64,000 nt of DNA from Pseudosulfitobacter koreensis. Lineage in GTDB: Bacteria; Pseudomonadota; Alphaproteobacteria; Rhodobacterales; Rhodobacteraceae. The DNA is taken from positions 124,001 through 188,000 of the forward strand of contig NZ_JANKJG010000003.1 of NCBI RefSeq assembly GCF_024733015.1. Reading direction: 5' to 3'. Below are positions 36,628 to 45,326 of this stretch, in pieces. The notes under the pieces are model-generated. The model did not search any database and was not told the DNA's origin. It saw only the letters and a program-made list of their open reading frames with translations. A program made the position numbers and the translations under genes. The stretch's first letter is position 1; each line of letters starts with the position of its first letter.

Positions 36628-37647
36628 TTATTCGGCGGCGTACATGCCGTCGTAGATCGGGCCCAGCGTGTCCTGCTCGAACAGCGAGCTGACCGAGGTG
36701 CCGTTCCAGATGTTCAGGATCGCCTGCGCAAAGATCGGCGCGGTGGGCACCACGCGAATGTTCGGCGCATCGAGGATCGCCTTCGTGGGCGCGATTGTGT
36801 CGGTGATCACCAGCGATTTCATCACCGAGTTGGTCACACGCTCGACTGCGGGGCCGCTCATCACGCCGTGGGTGATATAGCTGTGGACCTCTTTGGCACC
36901 GTTTTCCAGCAGCACCTCGGCGGCCTTGCACAGGGTGCCGGCAGTGTCGCACATGTCATCGACGATCAGGGCGATCTTGCCCTCGACGCTGCCGATCACT
37001 GTCATTTCCGCAATCTCGCCGGGTTTTTCGCGGCGTTTGTCCACGATGGACAGGGGCGCGTTCAGACGCTTGGCCAGTTCGCGGGCGCGGGCCACGCCGC
37101 CCACGTCGGGCGAGACGATCATCAGCTCGTCCGTGCGGCCGCGAAACTGGTTGGCGATGTCCAGCGCGAAGATCGGCGAGGCGTAGAGGTTGTCGACGGG
37201 AATGTCGAAGAACCCCTGGATCTGCGCCGCGTGCAGGTCCATCGTCAGAACCCGTTCCACACCAGCGCTGACCAGCATGTTTGCCACCAGTTTCGAGCTG
37301 ATTGGCGTGCGCGCCTTGGTCCGGCGGTCCTGGCGGGCATAGCCGAAATAGGGAATCACGGCAGTGATGCGGGCCGCCGACGAGCGGCGCAGCGCGTCGC
37401 ACATGATCAGCAATTCCATCAGGTTGTCGTTGGCCGGGTTCGAAGTGGGCTGGATGATATACATGTCTTCGCCACGGACGTTCTCGAAGACCTCGACGAA
37501 AATCTCGCCATCGTTGAACCGCTCGACGCGGGCATCGACCAGCCCCATTTTCTTGCCGCGGTGCATCGACATCCGGCGGGCGATGGCCTGTGCAAGCGGC
37601 TGGTTGGCGTTTCCTGCGATCAGCTTGGGTTCCTGAACGTGTGGCAT
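36628..37647 (-). CDS. prs: Ribose-phosphate pyrophosphokinase
   Basis: Prs makes 5-phosphoribosyl 1-diphosphate from ribose 5-phosphate and ATP for purine, pyrimidine, histidine, tryptophan and NAD synthesis. The 339-residue protein shows [20 protein letters not shown], the ATP-site loop [32 protein letters not shown] and the PRPP loop [13 protein letters not shown] (here [14 protein letters not shown]). ATG 37647 gives [15 protein letters not shown], a typical roseobacter start. Confidence 0.97.
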   Translation of the reverse strand: MPHVQEPKLIAGNANQPLAQAIARRMSMHRGKKMGLVDARVERFNDGEIFVEVFENVRGEDMYIIQPTSNPANDNLMELLIMCDALRRSSAARITAVIPYFGYARQDRRTKARTPISSKLVANMLVSAGVERVLTMDLHAAQIQGFFDIPVDNLYASPIFALDIANQFRGRTDELMIVSPDVGGVARARELAKRLNAPLSIVDKRREKPGEIAEMTVIGSVEGKIALIVDDMCDTAGTLCKAAEVLLENGAKEVHSYITHGVMSGPAVERVTNSVMKSLVITDTIAPTKAILDAPNIRVVPTAPIFAQAILNIWNGTSVSSLFEQDTLGPIYDGMYAAE

Positions 37648-37752
37648 GTCTGTGGCCCCCCAAGGCGCTTGTGACAGAATCGTGACGTTGACACCGCTTA
37701 GCATGGCCTTAACGTCCGGCAAAGCGGGACACCCCCCCAACCGGAGAATAAC

Positions 37753-38352
37753 ATGCACCAGATCGATTATTTTTTTTCCGTCCTGTCGCCATACACTTAT
37801 TTGGCAGGCACGCGGCTGGAAGAGATCGCGGCGCGGCACGGCGCCACCATCAACTACAAGCCCACGGACGTTGTGGCCCTGTTCGGTCGCACCGGGGGCA
37901 CGCCGCCCAAGGACCGGCATCCCAGCCGCCAGGAATACCGCGCGCAGGAGCTGGTGCGTCAGGCCAAGAAGCTGGACATGCCGTTCAACCTGAAGCCTGC
38001 GCATTGGCCCACCAACGGCGCGCCTGCGTCCTATGCGATCATCGCGGCGATCCATGCGGGGGGCGGCGATCTGGGCAAGCTGGTGCATGCCTTTCTGCGT
38101 GCGGTCTGGGCCGAGGACAAGGACATCGCCGATGACGCGGTCGTGCGCGCCTGCCTGGAAGAGGCGGGCTTTTCCCCGTCGCTGGCCGACAGCGGGCTGT
38201 TGCAAGGGGCAGAGACCTATGGTGCCAACCTCGAAGAGGCTGCGAACCGGGGCGTCTTCGGCGCGCCCTTCTACATTGCCGAGGGCGACAACCGCTTTTG
38301 GGGGCAGGACCGTCTGGACGATCTGGACCTGCATCTTGCGGGCAAGCTCTGA
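37753..38352 (+). CDS. 2-hydroxychromene-2-carboxylate isomerase family protein (DsbA/kappa-GST fold)
   Basis: This 199-residue protein has the thioredoxin-fold DsbA-like layout of HCCA isomerases and kappa-class GSTs: [16 protein letters not shown] at the N-terminus with serine instead of a CxxC, and [25 protein letters not shown] at the C-terminus. Characterised members isomerise a naphthalene-degradation intermediate with glutathione. No aromatic-degradation genes are nearby, so the substrate here is open. An alpha/beta hydrolase gene follows within 2 bp. Confidence 0.87.
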   Translation: MHQIDYFFSVLSPYTYLAGTRLEEIAARHGATINYKPTDVVALFGRTGGTPPKDRHPSRQEYRAQELVRQAKKLDMPFNLKPAHWPTNGAPASYAIIAAIHAGGGDLGKLVHAFLRAVWAEDKDIADDAVVRACLEEAGFSPSLADSGLLQGAETYGANLEEAANRGVFGAPFYIAEGDNRFWGQDRLDDLDLHLAGKL

Positions 38353-38354
38353 GG

Positions 38355-39149
38355 ATGGACTATCATTCGCGGCAATACGGCAGCGGTGGGCGGCAGGTGC
38401 TGGCGATCCATTGCACGCTGGCGCATTCCGGTGCCTGGCGCGGCATGGCTGATGCCATGGGTACCATGATGGACGACGGGCTGACGATCAACGCCTACGA
38501 TATGCCAAGCCACGGCAAATCCCCTGACTGGAATGGCGAGGGCGATCTGCACGATCTGGTGACGGCGTGGGGCCATGACATGCTGTCGGAACCGATGGAC
38601 GTGATCGGCCACAGCTTTGGCGCGACGGTCGCCTTGCGGCTGGCGGCAGAGGCGCCCGAGCGGGTGCGCAGCCTGACGCTGATCGAGCCTGTGGCCTTTG
38701 CCTTCGTCGCGGCGGATGATCCCGGCAAGGTCGAGGAATACCGCCTGCGCAATCTGGATTTCGATGCGGCGATGCAGGCAGGCGACCGGATGGAGGCGGC
38801 GCGGGCCTTCAACCGGGGCTGGGGGAACGGTACACCCTGGGACGAGATCCCCGAGCAAACGCGGCAATACATGGCGGACCGCATTCATTTTGTCGCGGGA
38901 TCAGCCCCCGCCGTGCAGCGCGACAGCATCGGGTTGCTGAAACCCGGTGTGCTGGACGTGATCAAATGCCCGGTGCTTCTGATGGAGGGGGACGCATCCG
39001 ATGGCACCATCGCGGCAGCCAATGCGGCCATCGCGCGGCGTATCCCGCAGGCGCAGCGCGTGGTGCTGGAGGGGGCGGGGCACATGGCCCCGATCACCCA
39101 TCCCGAACGGGTGGCAAGCCACATCCAGCAGTTTCTGGACGCCGTCTGA
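38355..39149 (+). CDS. Alpha/beta hydrolase
   Basis: This 264-residue cytosolic protein of the alpha/beta-hydrolase fold has the nucleophile elbow [12 protein letters not shown], an oxyanion region after [12 protein letters not shown], and a C-terminal [14 protein letters not shown] carrying the catalytic histidine. The acid is probably in [10 protein letters not shown]. Substrate unknown. Its ATG at 38355 follows the preceding stop by 2 bp, so it is co-transcribed with the HCCA-isomerase-like gene. Confidence 0.88.
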   Translation: MDYHSRQYGSGGRQVLAIHCTLAHSGAWRGMADAMGTMMDDGLTINAYDMPSHGKSPDWNGEGDLHDLVTAWGHDMLSEPMDVIGHSFGATVALRLAAEAPERVRSLTLIEPVAFAFVAADDPGKVEEYRLRNLDFDAAMQAGDRMEAARAFNRGWGNGTPWDEIPEQTRQYMADRIHFVAGSAPAVQRDSIGLLKPGVLDVIKCPVLLMEGDASDGTIAAANAAIARRIPQAQRVVLEGAGHMAPITHPERVASHIQQFLDAV

Positions 39150-39153
39150 AGCG

Positions 39154-40191
39154 TCAGAGATAGCCGAGAAACTGGTCGATCTGCGCGTCCGAGATCGACC
39201 AGTCGCAGACCAGACGCGCGGCCAGCATCTCGTCGGGGTCGTCGCCTTCCACCTCTCCCTCCCAGACATAGTATTTCGCACCCGCAGCGTGCAGCCGCTT
39301 GTGCGCGGCGCGGGGGAAGGCGGCAAAGATCATGTTGGCGTCGGGCTGGTGCAGGAATTCCGCGCCCTTGTCGCGCAGGCCGGCGGCCAGACGCTGCGCG
39401 TTGGCATTGGCGGCGGCTGCGGTTTCCATCCATAATTCGCCGTCCAGATAGGCGGCCATCTGTGACGACAGATAACGGTGTTTCGAGAACAGATGCGCCC
39501 CGCGCTTGCGGCGCAATTCGAACTCCCACGCCTTGTCGGGGTCGAACATGACGACCGCTTCGACGCCCATGCATCCGTTCTTGGTGCCGCCGAAGCTGAC
39601 GATGTCGACGCCTGATTTCCATGTCATCTCGGCGGCGGTGCAGTCCAGCGCCGCGACGGCGTTGGCAAAGCGTGCGCCGTCCAGATGGACGGGCAGGTCG
39701 AAGTCCTTGGCAACCGCAGTCAGGGCGCGCAATTCGTCCAGCGTGTAGACCTCTCCGCGCTCGGTCACTTGCGTGATGCTGACCGGGCCGCGTTGCGGGC
39801 CATGCACGCCGCGCTTTTCTTCATCGGAAATGGCGGCGTGCAGCGTCTTGGGTGTCATCTTGTCGCCGCCGGGCACCAGCGTCAGCTTGGCCCCGCCCGC
39901 GTAGAATTCGGGCGCGTTGCATTCGTCCTGGTGGATGTGGGCGACGTTGCTGCAAAAGATCGTGTCGAAGGGCTGCGTATAGCAGGCCAGCGCCAGCGCA
40001 TTGGCGGCGGTGCCGGTGGCCACAAGGTAGACTTCGGCCTCGGGCGCCTCGAAGGTGCGGCGGATCGCCTGGCGGACCTCGCTCATCACCGGATCGTTGC
40101 CATAGGGCATGGCGTGGCCCGCGTTGTCTTGAACGATGCGGTTCATGATCTGCGGGTGAACGGGGCCGGCGTTGTCAGAGGCGAAAAACAT
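39154..40191 (-). CDS. Low-specificity L-threonine aldolase family enzyme
   Basis: This 345-residue PLP-dependent enzyme cleaves L-threonine/allo-threonine to glycine and acetaldehyde. It has the N-terminal SDNAGPVHPQIM, YGNDPV, HIHQDECNAPEF, VHLDGARFANA with the PLP aspartate and the PLP lysine in VSFGGTKNG. A related beta-eliminating lyase is possible, since family members differ in specificity. It is the last of a tight minus-strand series, ribF-ycgN-this gene, following the YcgN stop directly. Confidence 0.9.
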   Translation of the reverse strand: MFFASDNAGPVHPQIMNRIVQDNAGHAMPYGNDPVMSEVRQAIRRTFEAPEAEVYLVATGTAANALALACYTQPFDTIFCSNVAHIHQDECNAPEFYAGGAKLTLVPGGDKMTPKTLHAAISDEEKRGVHGPQRGPVSITQVTERGEVYTLDELRALTAVAKDFDLPVHLDGARFANAVAALDCTAAEMTWKSGVDIVSFGGTKNGCMGVEAVVMFDPDKAWEFELRRKRGAHLFSKHRYLSSQMAAYLDGELWMETAAAANANAQRLAAGLRDKGAEFLHQPDANMIFAAFPRAAHKRLHAAGAKYYVWEGEVEGDDPDEMLAARLVCDWSISDAQIDQFLGYL

Positions 40192-40650
40192 CTATGTGGG
40201 TTCCTCTATGATGTAGTCTTCCCAATCTTCGTCGGGCACGTCGAATTCGCTGACCGTCATATTCTGTACGCTTACGCCCGCATCATGTACAGATTGTGCG
40301 GTGCCTGTCAGCAGCGGGTGCCACTCGGGCAGCGATTTGCCTTCCCACAGCAGACGGTAGGCGCAGGTCTGCGGCATCCAGTAGGCGTGGGTGTCCAGGT
40401 TCGACGGCTTCAGCACGATGCAGTCCGGCACGAACTGGTGGCGGTTCTCGTAATGCGCGCAGCGGCAGGTGGCATCGTCCAGCAGGCGGCAGGCGACGCG
40501 GGTCAGGGCGACGTCGCCGGTGTCTTCGTCTTCCAGCTTGTTCAGGCAGCATTTGCCGCAGCCGTCACATAGCGCTTCCCATTCGGGGGCGGTCATCTGG
40601 TCGAGCTTTTTGCGTTCCCAGAACCTCGTGCCCATTTTCGCGCCGCTCAT
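40192..40650 (-). CDS. YcgN-type cysteine-cluster protein (UPF0260)
   Basis: This 152-residue protein has the family cysteine cluster CDGCGKCC (C28, C31, C34, C35) plus later cysteines in VACRLLDDATCRCAHYENR and PQTCAYRLL, eight or more in total. This suggests metal or Fe-S binding, though the function is unknown. The start overlaps the ribF stop by four bases (ATGA), and its stop abuts the threonine-aldolase ATG, so all three are one transcriptional unit. Confidence 0.88.
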   Translation of the reverse strand: MSGAKMGTRFWERKKLDQMTAPEWEALCDGCGKCCLNKLEDEDTGDVALTRVACRLLDDATCRCAHYENRHQFVPDCIVLKPSNLDTHAYWMPQTCAYRLLWEGKSLPEWHPLLTGTAQSVHDAGVSVQNMTVSEFDVPDEDWEDYIIEEPT

Positions 40651-41579
40651 AGCGCCGCCAGAATGCTGCGGGCGCGGGTGCAGTCGGCATCCATCTGTGT
40701 GATCAGCGCATCGAGGCTGTCGAATTTCTCTTCGCCGCGCAGGTGGTCGACCAGGGCGACAGAGACATGTGTGCCATAGAGATCGCCGGAGAAGTCGAAG
40801 ATGAACGTCTCCAAGTTGGCGCGGTTTTCGCCAAACATGGGTCGCACGCCCAGCGATGCGGCACCTTGGTAACGGCCCTTGTGCGGCCCTTCCAGAACGT
40901 CGACCAGCACAGCGTAGACGCCGAAGGCGGGCGGGTGCAGCCCGTCGATGGACATGTTGGCGGTGGGATAGCCCAGTTCGCGACCACGCTGTTCGCCGCC
41001 GATCACGGGGCCCTCGATCCGGTGCCAGTGGCCCAGCATCGCGGCGGCGTCACGGGGGCGGGCCTCGGACAGGGCCGTGCGGATGGCGGTGGACGACACG
41101 GTGGCATCGCTGGTTTCCAGAAGGGGGGCCACGGTCACGCCAAACCCCATGTCCGCGCCGAAGGCCTGCATGTCCTGTGCCGTGCCTGCGCGGCCCTTGC
41201 CAAAGCAGAAATCGGCGCCAACGACCACGTGTTGCAGTCCCAGACCCTCGGCGATCACCGAACGGGCAAAGGCCTCGGGCGTCAGGCTGGCCAGTTGCGC
41301 ATTGAAGTTCAGCTGATACAGACGCTCGACCCCGAGCTTGGCCAGTTGCGACGCGCGCGCCTCGGGGCCCATCAGGCGGAAGGGCGGGGCGTCCGGGGCA
41401 AAGAACTCGCGCGGGTGCGGCTCGAACGTGAGCACCCCCAAGGGGGCGTCGGGCGCGGCGGCGCGGGCCAGGTCGATCACCGACTGGTGGCCCAGATGCA
41501 CGCCGTCAAAGTTTCCGATGGCGACAGAGGCTCCGCGATCCGCAGCCTCGACGTATTGATAATCTCGTATGATCCGCAT
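40647..41579 (-). CDS. ribF: Bifunctional riboflavin kinase/FAD synthetase
   Basis: RibF converts riboflavin to FMN and FMN to FAD. The 310-residue protein has the N-terminal nucleotidyltransferase motif IGNFDGVHLGHQ (about 22-33) and VGADFCFGKGRAG. The C-terminal kinase domain shows GRELGYPTANM and GVYAVLVDV, plus NLETFIFDFSGDLYG. ATG 41579 is preferred; an in-frame TTG two codons upstream is unlikely. Confidence 0.96.
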   Translation of the reverse strand: MRIIRDYQYVEAADRGASVAIGNFDGVHLGHQSVIDLARAAAPDAPLGVLTFEPHPREFFAPDAPPFRLMGPEARASQLAKLGVERLYQLNFNAQLASLTPEAFARSVIAEGLGLQHVVVGADFCFGKGRAGTAQDMQAFGADMGFGVTVAPLLETSDATVSSTAIRTALSEARPRDAAAMLGHWHRIEGPVIGGEQRGRELGYPTANMSIDGLHPPAFGVYAVLVDVLEGPHKGRYQGAASLGVRPMFGENRANLETFIFDFSGDLYGTHVSVALVDHLRGEEKFDSLDALITQMDADCTRARSILAAL

Positions 41580-41662
41580 GGCCAATGCCTAGCCGTGCCC
41601 ATTGCCAGAGGCAAGATGCGCGCGGTGGTTTCGCGCGGCAATTGCCCGCGCGCAGAAGGCAA

Positions 41663-42106
41663 TCAGTCGAATTTACGCGACGGCGCCAGCACCGAGGCCT
41701 CGCCGACCAGCACCTTCTTGCCGTCGACGCTGCAATGGCAATCCAGCCGGACGCGCCGTTTGGCGATGTCGATGTCGATCACCTTGACCTCGGCATAGAC
41801 CATGTCGCCGGGGCGCACGGGGGCCAGAAACTTGAGGCTCTGGCCCATGTAGACGGTGCCGTGACCGGGCAGCTGTTCACCGATGACGGCAGAGATCAGG
41901 CCGGCGGTCAGCATGCCGTGGGCAATGCGCCCCTCGAAGATGGTGTCGCGGGCATAATCATCGTCCAGATGCACCGGATTGCGATCGGTGCTGACCTGGG
42001 CGAACATCTCGATGTCCTCGTCCGTCACCACCTTGCGCAGGTGACGGGTCATGCCCATTTCGATGTCTTCGATGCAGATCGTTCCGCGTGGCAGGTTGTC
42101 CAACAT
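41663..42106 (-). CDS. MaoC-family (R)-specific enoyl-CoA hydratase-like protein
   Basis: This 147-residue single hotdog-fold protein carries the hydratase motif DRNPVHLDDDYARDTIFEGRIAHGM, with the catalytic Asp and His. Single-domain MaoC/PhaJ proteins hydrate trans-2-enoyl-CoA to (R)-3-hydroxyacyl-CoA, which could supply PHA monomers; phbA and phbB are elsewhere in the window. Substrate range is inference. A CCGGAGC site lies before the ATG. Confidence 0.9.
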   Translation of the reverse strand: MLDNLPRGTICIEDIEMGMTRHLRKVVTDEDIEMFAQVSTDRNPVHLDDDYARDTIFEGRIAHGMLTAGLISAVIGEQLPGHGTVYMGQSLKFLAPVRPGDMVYAEVKVIDIDIAKRRVRLDCHCSVDGKKVLVGEASVLAPSRKFD

Positions 42107-42194
42107 TCCCGGCTCCGGTTATTTTCTGACGTAGGTTCGTAGCATTTAGCAATATAATTACTTTGCACACGCAGAAATGCCAAGGGGAAAGTTA

Positions 42195-43067
42195 TCAGCG
42201 CAAAAAGCCGATGGTATAGGTGGGATTGACCATTTCACCGTCCAGATAGGTCTGCAGCGCGTCTGCGTCGGGCTGGGTGACGGTCTTGGTCTCTTCCGCC
42301 GCCAGTCCGCCCGAGATGAACAGAGAATCGATTTCCTCGCCCTGTGCGCCCAAGATGTCGGTCAGGACACCGTCGCCGATGGCCAGAATCGACGAGGTAT
42401 CGACGGTGCGGCCAATCTCGTTCAGGCGCAGGCGCGCCAGATCGTAGATCGGTGGATGCGGCTTGCCGGTATAGAGGCTTTCGCCGCCCATCTCGGTATA
42501 AAGTTTCGCCACCGCGCCGGCGCACCATTCGCGCACATCGCCACGGTCCACGATGATATCGGGATTGGCGCAGAGCAGTTTCAGGCTCTTTTGCTTGGCA
42601 TAGAGCAGTTGCGGGCGCAGGTCGGCGACATCTGCCATGGGATCGAACGGGCCGGTGCACACGATGCCTTCGGCCTCTTCCAGAGGAACGATCTGAATGT
42701 CGACCGGATCGTCGACCACGCCAATGGGGTCGAAAAAGTTGCTGTCGCGCGCTTCGCCGATAAAGAACACCTTCTTGCCGACGGCACCGCGATACATCGC
42801 CGTGCGCGCGCTGTCGCCCGAGGTGGCGATGGTGTCCCATGCGTCGTCGGGAATGCCGAAGCCCGCGATTTGCGCCGTCACGCTGGCGCGTGGGCGCGGG
42901 GCGTTGGTGACCAGAACCACGGTGCCGCCACGGCTGCGATAGGCCTGCAAGGCGGCGATGGCATCGGGGAACGCATCGACGCCATTGTGAACGCAACCCC
43001 ACAGATCAACGAAGAGCGCATCGTAGCGGTCGGAAACATCGGAAAGGGCGGAAATGATCTGGGTCAT
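42195..43067 (-). CDS. TIGR01459-family HAD hydrolase
   Basis: This 290-residue class IIA HAD phosphatase has motif I ALFVDLWGCVHNG (nucleophile Asp followed by LWG, the hallmark of this subfamily), motif II VLVTNAPRP, and motif III/IV GKPHPPIYD plus AIGDGVLTDILGA. Substrate unknown. ATG 43067 has AAGGAC upstream; an apparent extension to 43148 has no such site and no conservation expected. It stands alone after the ppaC terminator. Confidence 0.92.
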   Translation of the reverse strand: MTQIISALSDVSDRYDALFVDLWGCVHNGVDAFPDAIAALQAYRSRGGTVVLVTNAPRPRASVTAQIAGFGIPDDAWDTIATSGDSARTAMYRGAVGKKVFFIGEARDSNFFDPIGVVDDPVDIQIVPLEEAEGIVCTGPFDPMADVADLRPQLLYAKQKSLKLLCANPDIIVDRGDVREWCAGAVAKLYTEMGGESLYTGKPHPPIYDLARLRLNEIGRTVDTSSILAIGDGVLTDILGAQGEEIDSLFISGGLAAEETKTVTQPDADALQTYLDGEMVNPTYTIGFLR

Positions 43068-43162
43068 TGGGCGGTCCTTTTTCTGGGGTCCCTTAGGCTT
43101 CGAGCATGAAACGCACGCAGGGTGCAAGGGCGGGGTGATCTGGCACATTAGGTAGGGTCATG

Positions 43163-43185
43163 AAAAAGGCGGGCAAATGCCCGCC
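43163..43185 (-). terminator. Rho-independent terminator after the Mn-pyrophosphatase gene
   Basis: Read on the minus strand, GGCGGGCA and TGCCCGCC form an 8-bp stem followed by TTTTTC, about 30 bp past the ppaC stop at 43217. Confidence 0.88.
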
Positions 43186-43216
43186 TGTCTGTCTCGTTTA
43201 TGTCCGACCTTCAGCC

Positions 43217-44137
43217 TTAGACCTTGAGGTTCGGAATGATCTGCTTTTTGCGGCTCATCACGCCGGGCAGCACCACGGTGTTGCCGGTCACGGTCACGCC
43301 AAAGCTTTTCTCGGCCAAGGTTTTCACCAGATCGTTGGGCACGAGCAGTGTCGCCTCTTCGTTCAGGATGTCCACGACGAAGAGCAGCACCTGATCGGCA
43401 CCGTCTTCGGCGGCCACGGCTGTCATCGAGGTCATCAGGCTGTCCTTGCGGTCCAGGATGATCTTGGGCGCCGTGGTTTCCAGAACGCTGACGCGAAACT
43501 CCTTGCCGTCGACGGTGTATTCCTTGCTGTCCATGCGCAGCAGTTCCGCGTCGGAAAATGACGAAACGTCGGATTTGGCTTCGAACATTTCCGAGGCATA
43601 GGCGGGAATGTCGATGCCCAGCTGCTCGGCCAGATCATAGGCGATGGCCTTGTCTTCCTGCGTGGTGGTCGGGCTGCGGAATTCCAGCGTGTCGGACAGG
43701 ATGCACGACAGCATCGCGCCTTTGATGTCATCGGGCATCTGCGCGAGGTGCTTGCCGATCATTTTCCACATGATCGTCGCTGTGCAGGCGACAGGCTCCA
43801 TCACGATCTGGATCGGACCTGCCGTTTCCAGGCCGCCGACCAGCTTGTGGTGGTCGATGATCGTCTGGATATCGCAGTTGTTGATGTTGGCGGGCAGTTC
43901 GGCCGGGTTGTTGGTGTCGACGATGACCACGGGCGTGCCGTCGGCCACTTCGCTGATGATCTCGGGCTTGTCGAGGTTCCAGCGCTTGAGCATGAAGGCC
44001 GCTTCGGTGTTCGGCTCGCCCAGCAGCATGGGCCTGGCGTCGATGCCGTGGACGGTTTTCAGATACCACGCCCAGATGATCGGGCTGCCGGTGCTGTCGG
44101 TGTCGGGGGATTTGTGGCCGAAAACGAGGGTTGTCAT
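43217..44137 (-). CDS. ppaC: Manganese-dependent (family II) inorganic pyrophosphatase
   Basis: This 306-residue DHH-family enzyme hydrolyses pyrophosphate. Metal ligands are seen in GHKSPDTDS (H and two D), VDTNN and IDHHKLVGG, and the C-terminal DHHA2 lid ends in PGVMSRKKQIIPNL with the RKK phosphate-binding motif. ATG 44137 (MTTLVFGHKSPDTD) is the family start. Family II enzymes are common in Firmicutes and less so in proteobacteria, though roseobacters have them. Confidence 0.96.
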   Translation of the reverse strand: MTTLVFGHKSPDTDSTGSPIIWAWYLKTVHGIDARPMLLGEPNTEAAFMLKRWNLDKPEIISEVADGTPVVIVDTNNPAELPANINNCDIQTIIDHHKLVGGLETAGPIQIVMEPVACTATIMWKMIGKHLAQMPDDIKGAMLSCILSDTLEFRSPTTTQEDKAIAYDLAEQLGIDIPAYASEMFEAKSDVSSFSDAELLRMDSKEYTVDGKEFRVSVLETTAPKIILDRKDSLMTSMTAVAAEDGADQVLLFVVDILNEEATLLVPNDLVKTLAEKSFGVTVTGNTVVLPGVMSRKKQIIPNLKV

Positions 44138-44234
44138 GAACGCGTCCTGATATTGCATGCGGTTTTGCGGGCCTTATAGGGGGGCGGTTGCGCATTGTCA
44201 CCTGCGGTATTTCAGGCTTTTGGCGGCTCTTGGG

Positions 44235-44588
44235 TCACAGCCCCAGAGCGGTGCGGGTCTTGCGGGCCAGCTTGGCCGCGATCATGTCGTAGGATGCGTC
44301 GATGTGCTGGGCCAGTTCGGTATCATTCAGCCCCGGCGTGCCGTGGTTCTGTATCCATTTCAGCCCGCGCGATGCCAGATAGGGCGCGGGGCGCAGGCCC
44401 GGCATGTCGCTCAGGATTTCGAACGCGAGGTCGGTCACCTTGAACTTGAACGCCGGGGCGGCGTCGGACCAGCCGCAGATGGCAAAGACCTTGCCGCCCA
44501 CTTTCCACACGTCGGCATTGCCCCATTGCACCACATGGGTGGCGGCAGGTTTGGCGGCGCAATATGCGTTGAAGTCCTCGCGGGTCAT
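44235..44588 (-). CDS. MmcQ/YjbR-family DNA-binding-like protein
   Basis: This 117-residue protein matches the YjbR/CyaY-like fold: GNADVWKVGGKVFAICGW, FKVTDLAFEILSDMPGLRPAPYLASRGLKW (in two blocks) and a helical end. Family members bind DNA in vitro; the role is unclear. It is divergent from the DUF2161 gene by 52 bp. Confidence 0.85.
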   Translation of the reverse strand: MTREDFNAYCAAKPAATHVVQWGNADVWKVGGKVFAICGWSDAAPAFKFKVTDLAFEILSDMPGLRPAPYLASRGLKWIQNHGTPGLNDTELAQHIDASYDMIAAKLARKTRTALGL

Positions 44589-44640
44589 GACGCACGATAG
44601 CGGCTTGGGGCCCTGCGGGAAATGGTGTTAATTGAGCGCC

Positions 44641-45318
44641 ATGAACCCTGCGCGTGAAACCGATCTATATCCGCCCGTCAAAGCCTTTCTCGAAGCGCAG
44701 GGCTACGTGGTGAAGGCTGAGGTGGGGGCCGCGGATGTGGTCGCGGTGCGCGGTGGCGAGCCGCCCGTGGTGGTCGAGCTGAAATTGGGGTTTTCGCTGA
44801 CGCTGGTGCATCAATGCGTGGCGCGGATGGCGGTTTCGGACGATGTCTACATGGCCGTGGCACGCGGGCAGGGCAAGCGGTTTGCAAGGTCGCTCAAGGA
44901 GATGACGGTGCTGGCGCGGCGGCTGGGGCTGGGGCTGTTGACGGTGCGCATCAGCGACGGGCTGGTCGAGGTGCATTGCGATCCGGGGCCCTATGCGCCG
45001 CGCAAGTCGAAGAAACGCGAGGGGCGGTTGCTGCGCGAGTTCGCGCGGCGGCAGGGCGATCCGAATGATGGCGGGCAGACACGGGTGGGGCTGGTCACGG
45101 CCTACCGGCAGGATGCGGTGAAACTGGCGCTGTACCTCTACGAGGCGGGCGCGTGCAAGGGCGCGGATGTGGCGCGCGAAACCGGAGTGAGCCGTGCCAC
45201 GACGATGATGCGCGACGATCACTACGGCTGGTTCGAGAAGGTGGACAAGGGCATCTACGGGTTGACGCCGAAGGGTGCCGAAGCCGTGACGGCGGCAGGT
45301 GTTGCGCTGGGAAGTTAG
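44641..45318 (+). CDS. DUF2161 putative PD-(D/E)XK phosphodiesterase with C-terminal winged helix
   Basis: This 225-residue cytosolic protein has an N-terminal nuclease-like core. AADVVAVRGGEPPVVVELKLG supplies D, then E-x-K, in the spacing of the PD-(D/E)XK fold; a preceding E in ETDLYPPVKAFLE could complete the site. The C-terminal part (about 150-225) looks like a winged helix (YEAGACKGADVARETGVSRATTMMRDD, then IYGLTPKGAEAV). The activity has not been established. It converges on the TraB/GumN gene with an 8-bp gap; CGCCAGC/GCTGGCG at 45321-45341 can form a hairpin there. Confidence 0.82.
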   Translation: MNPARETDLYPPVKAFLEAQGYVVKAEVGAADVVAVRGGEPPVVVELKLGFSLTLVHQCVARMAVSDDVYMAVARGQGKRFARSLKEMTVLARRLGLGLLTVRISDGLVEVHCDPGPYAPRKSKKREGRLLREFARRQGDPNDGGQTRVGLVTAYRQDAVKLALYLYEAGACKGADVARETGVSRATTMMRDDHYGWFEKVDKGIYGLTPKGAEAVTAAGVALGS

Positions 45319-45326
45319 CGCGCCAG

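Noticed and set aside
36628-38334. An N-terminal extension of prs by about 230 codons
   Set aside because: The prs family start [15 protein letters not shown] is at 37647; the upstream part lies antisense to the HCCA-isomerase-like gene.
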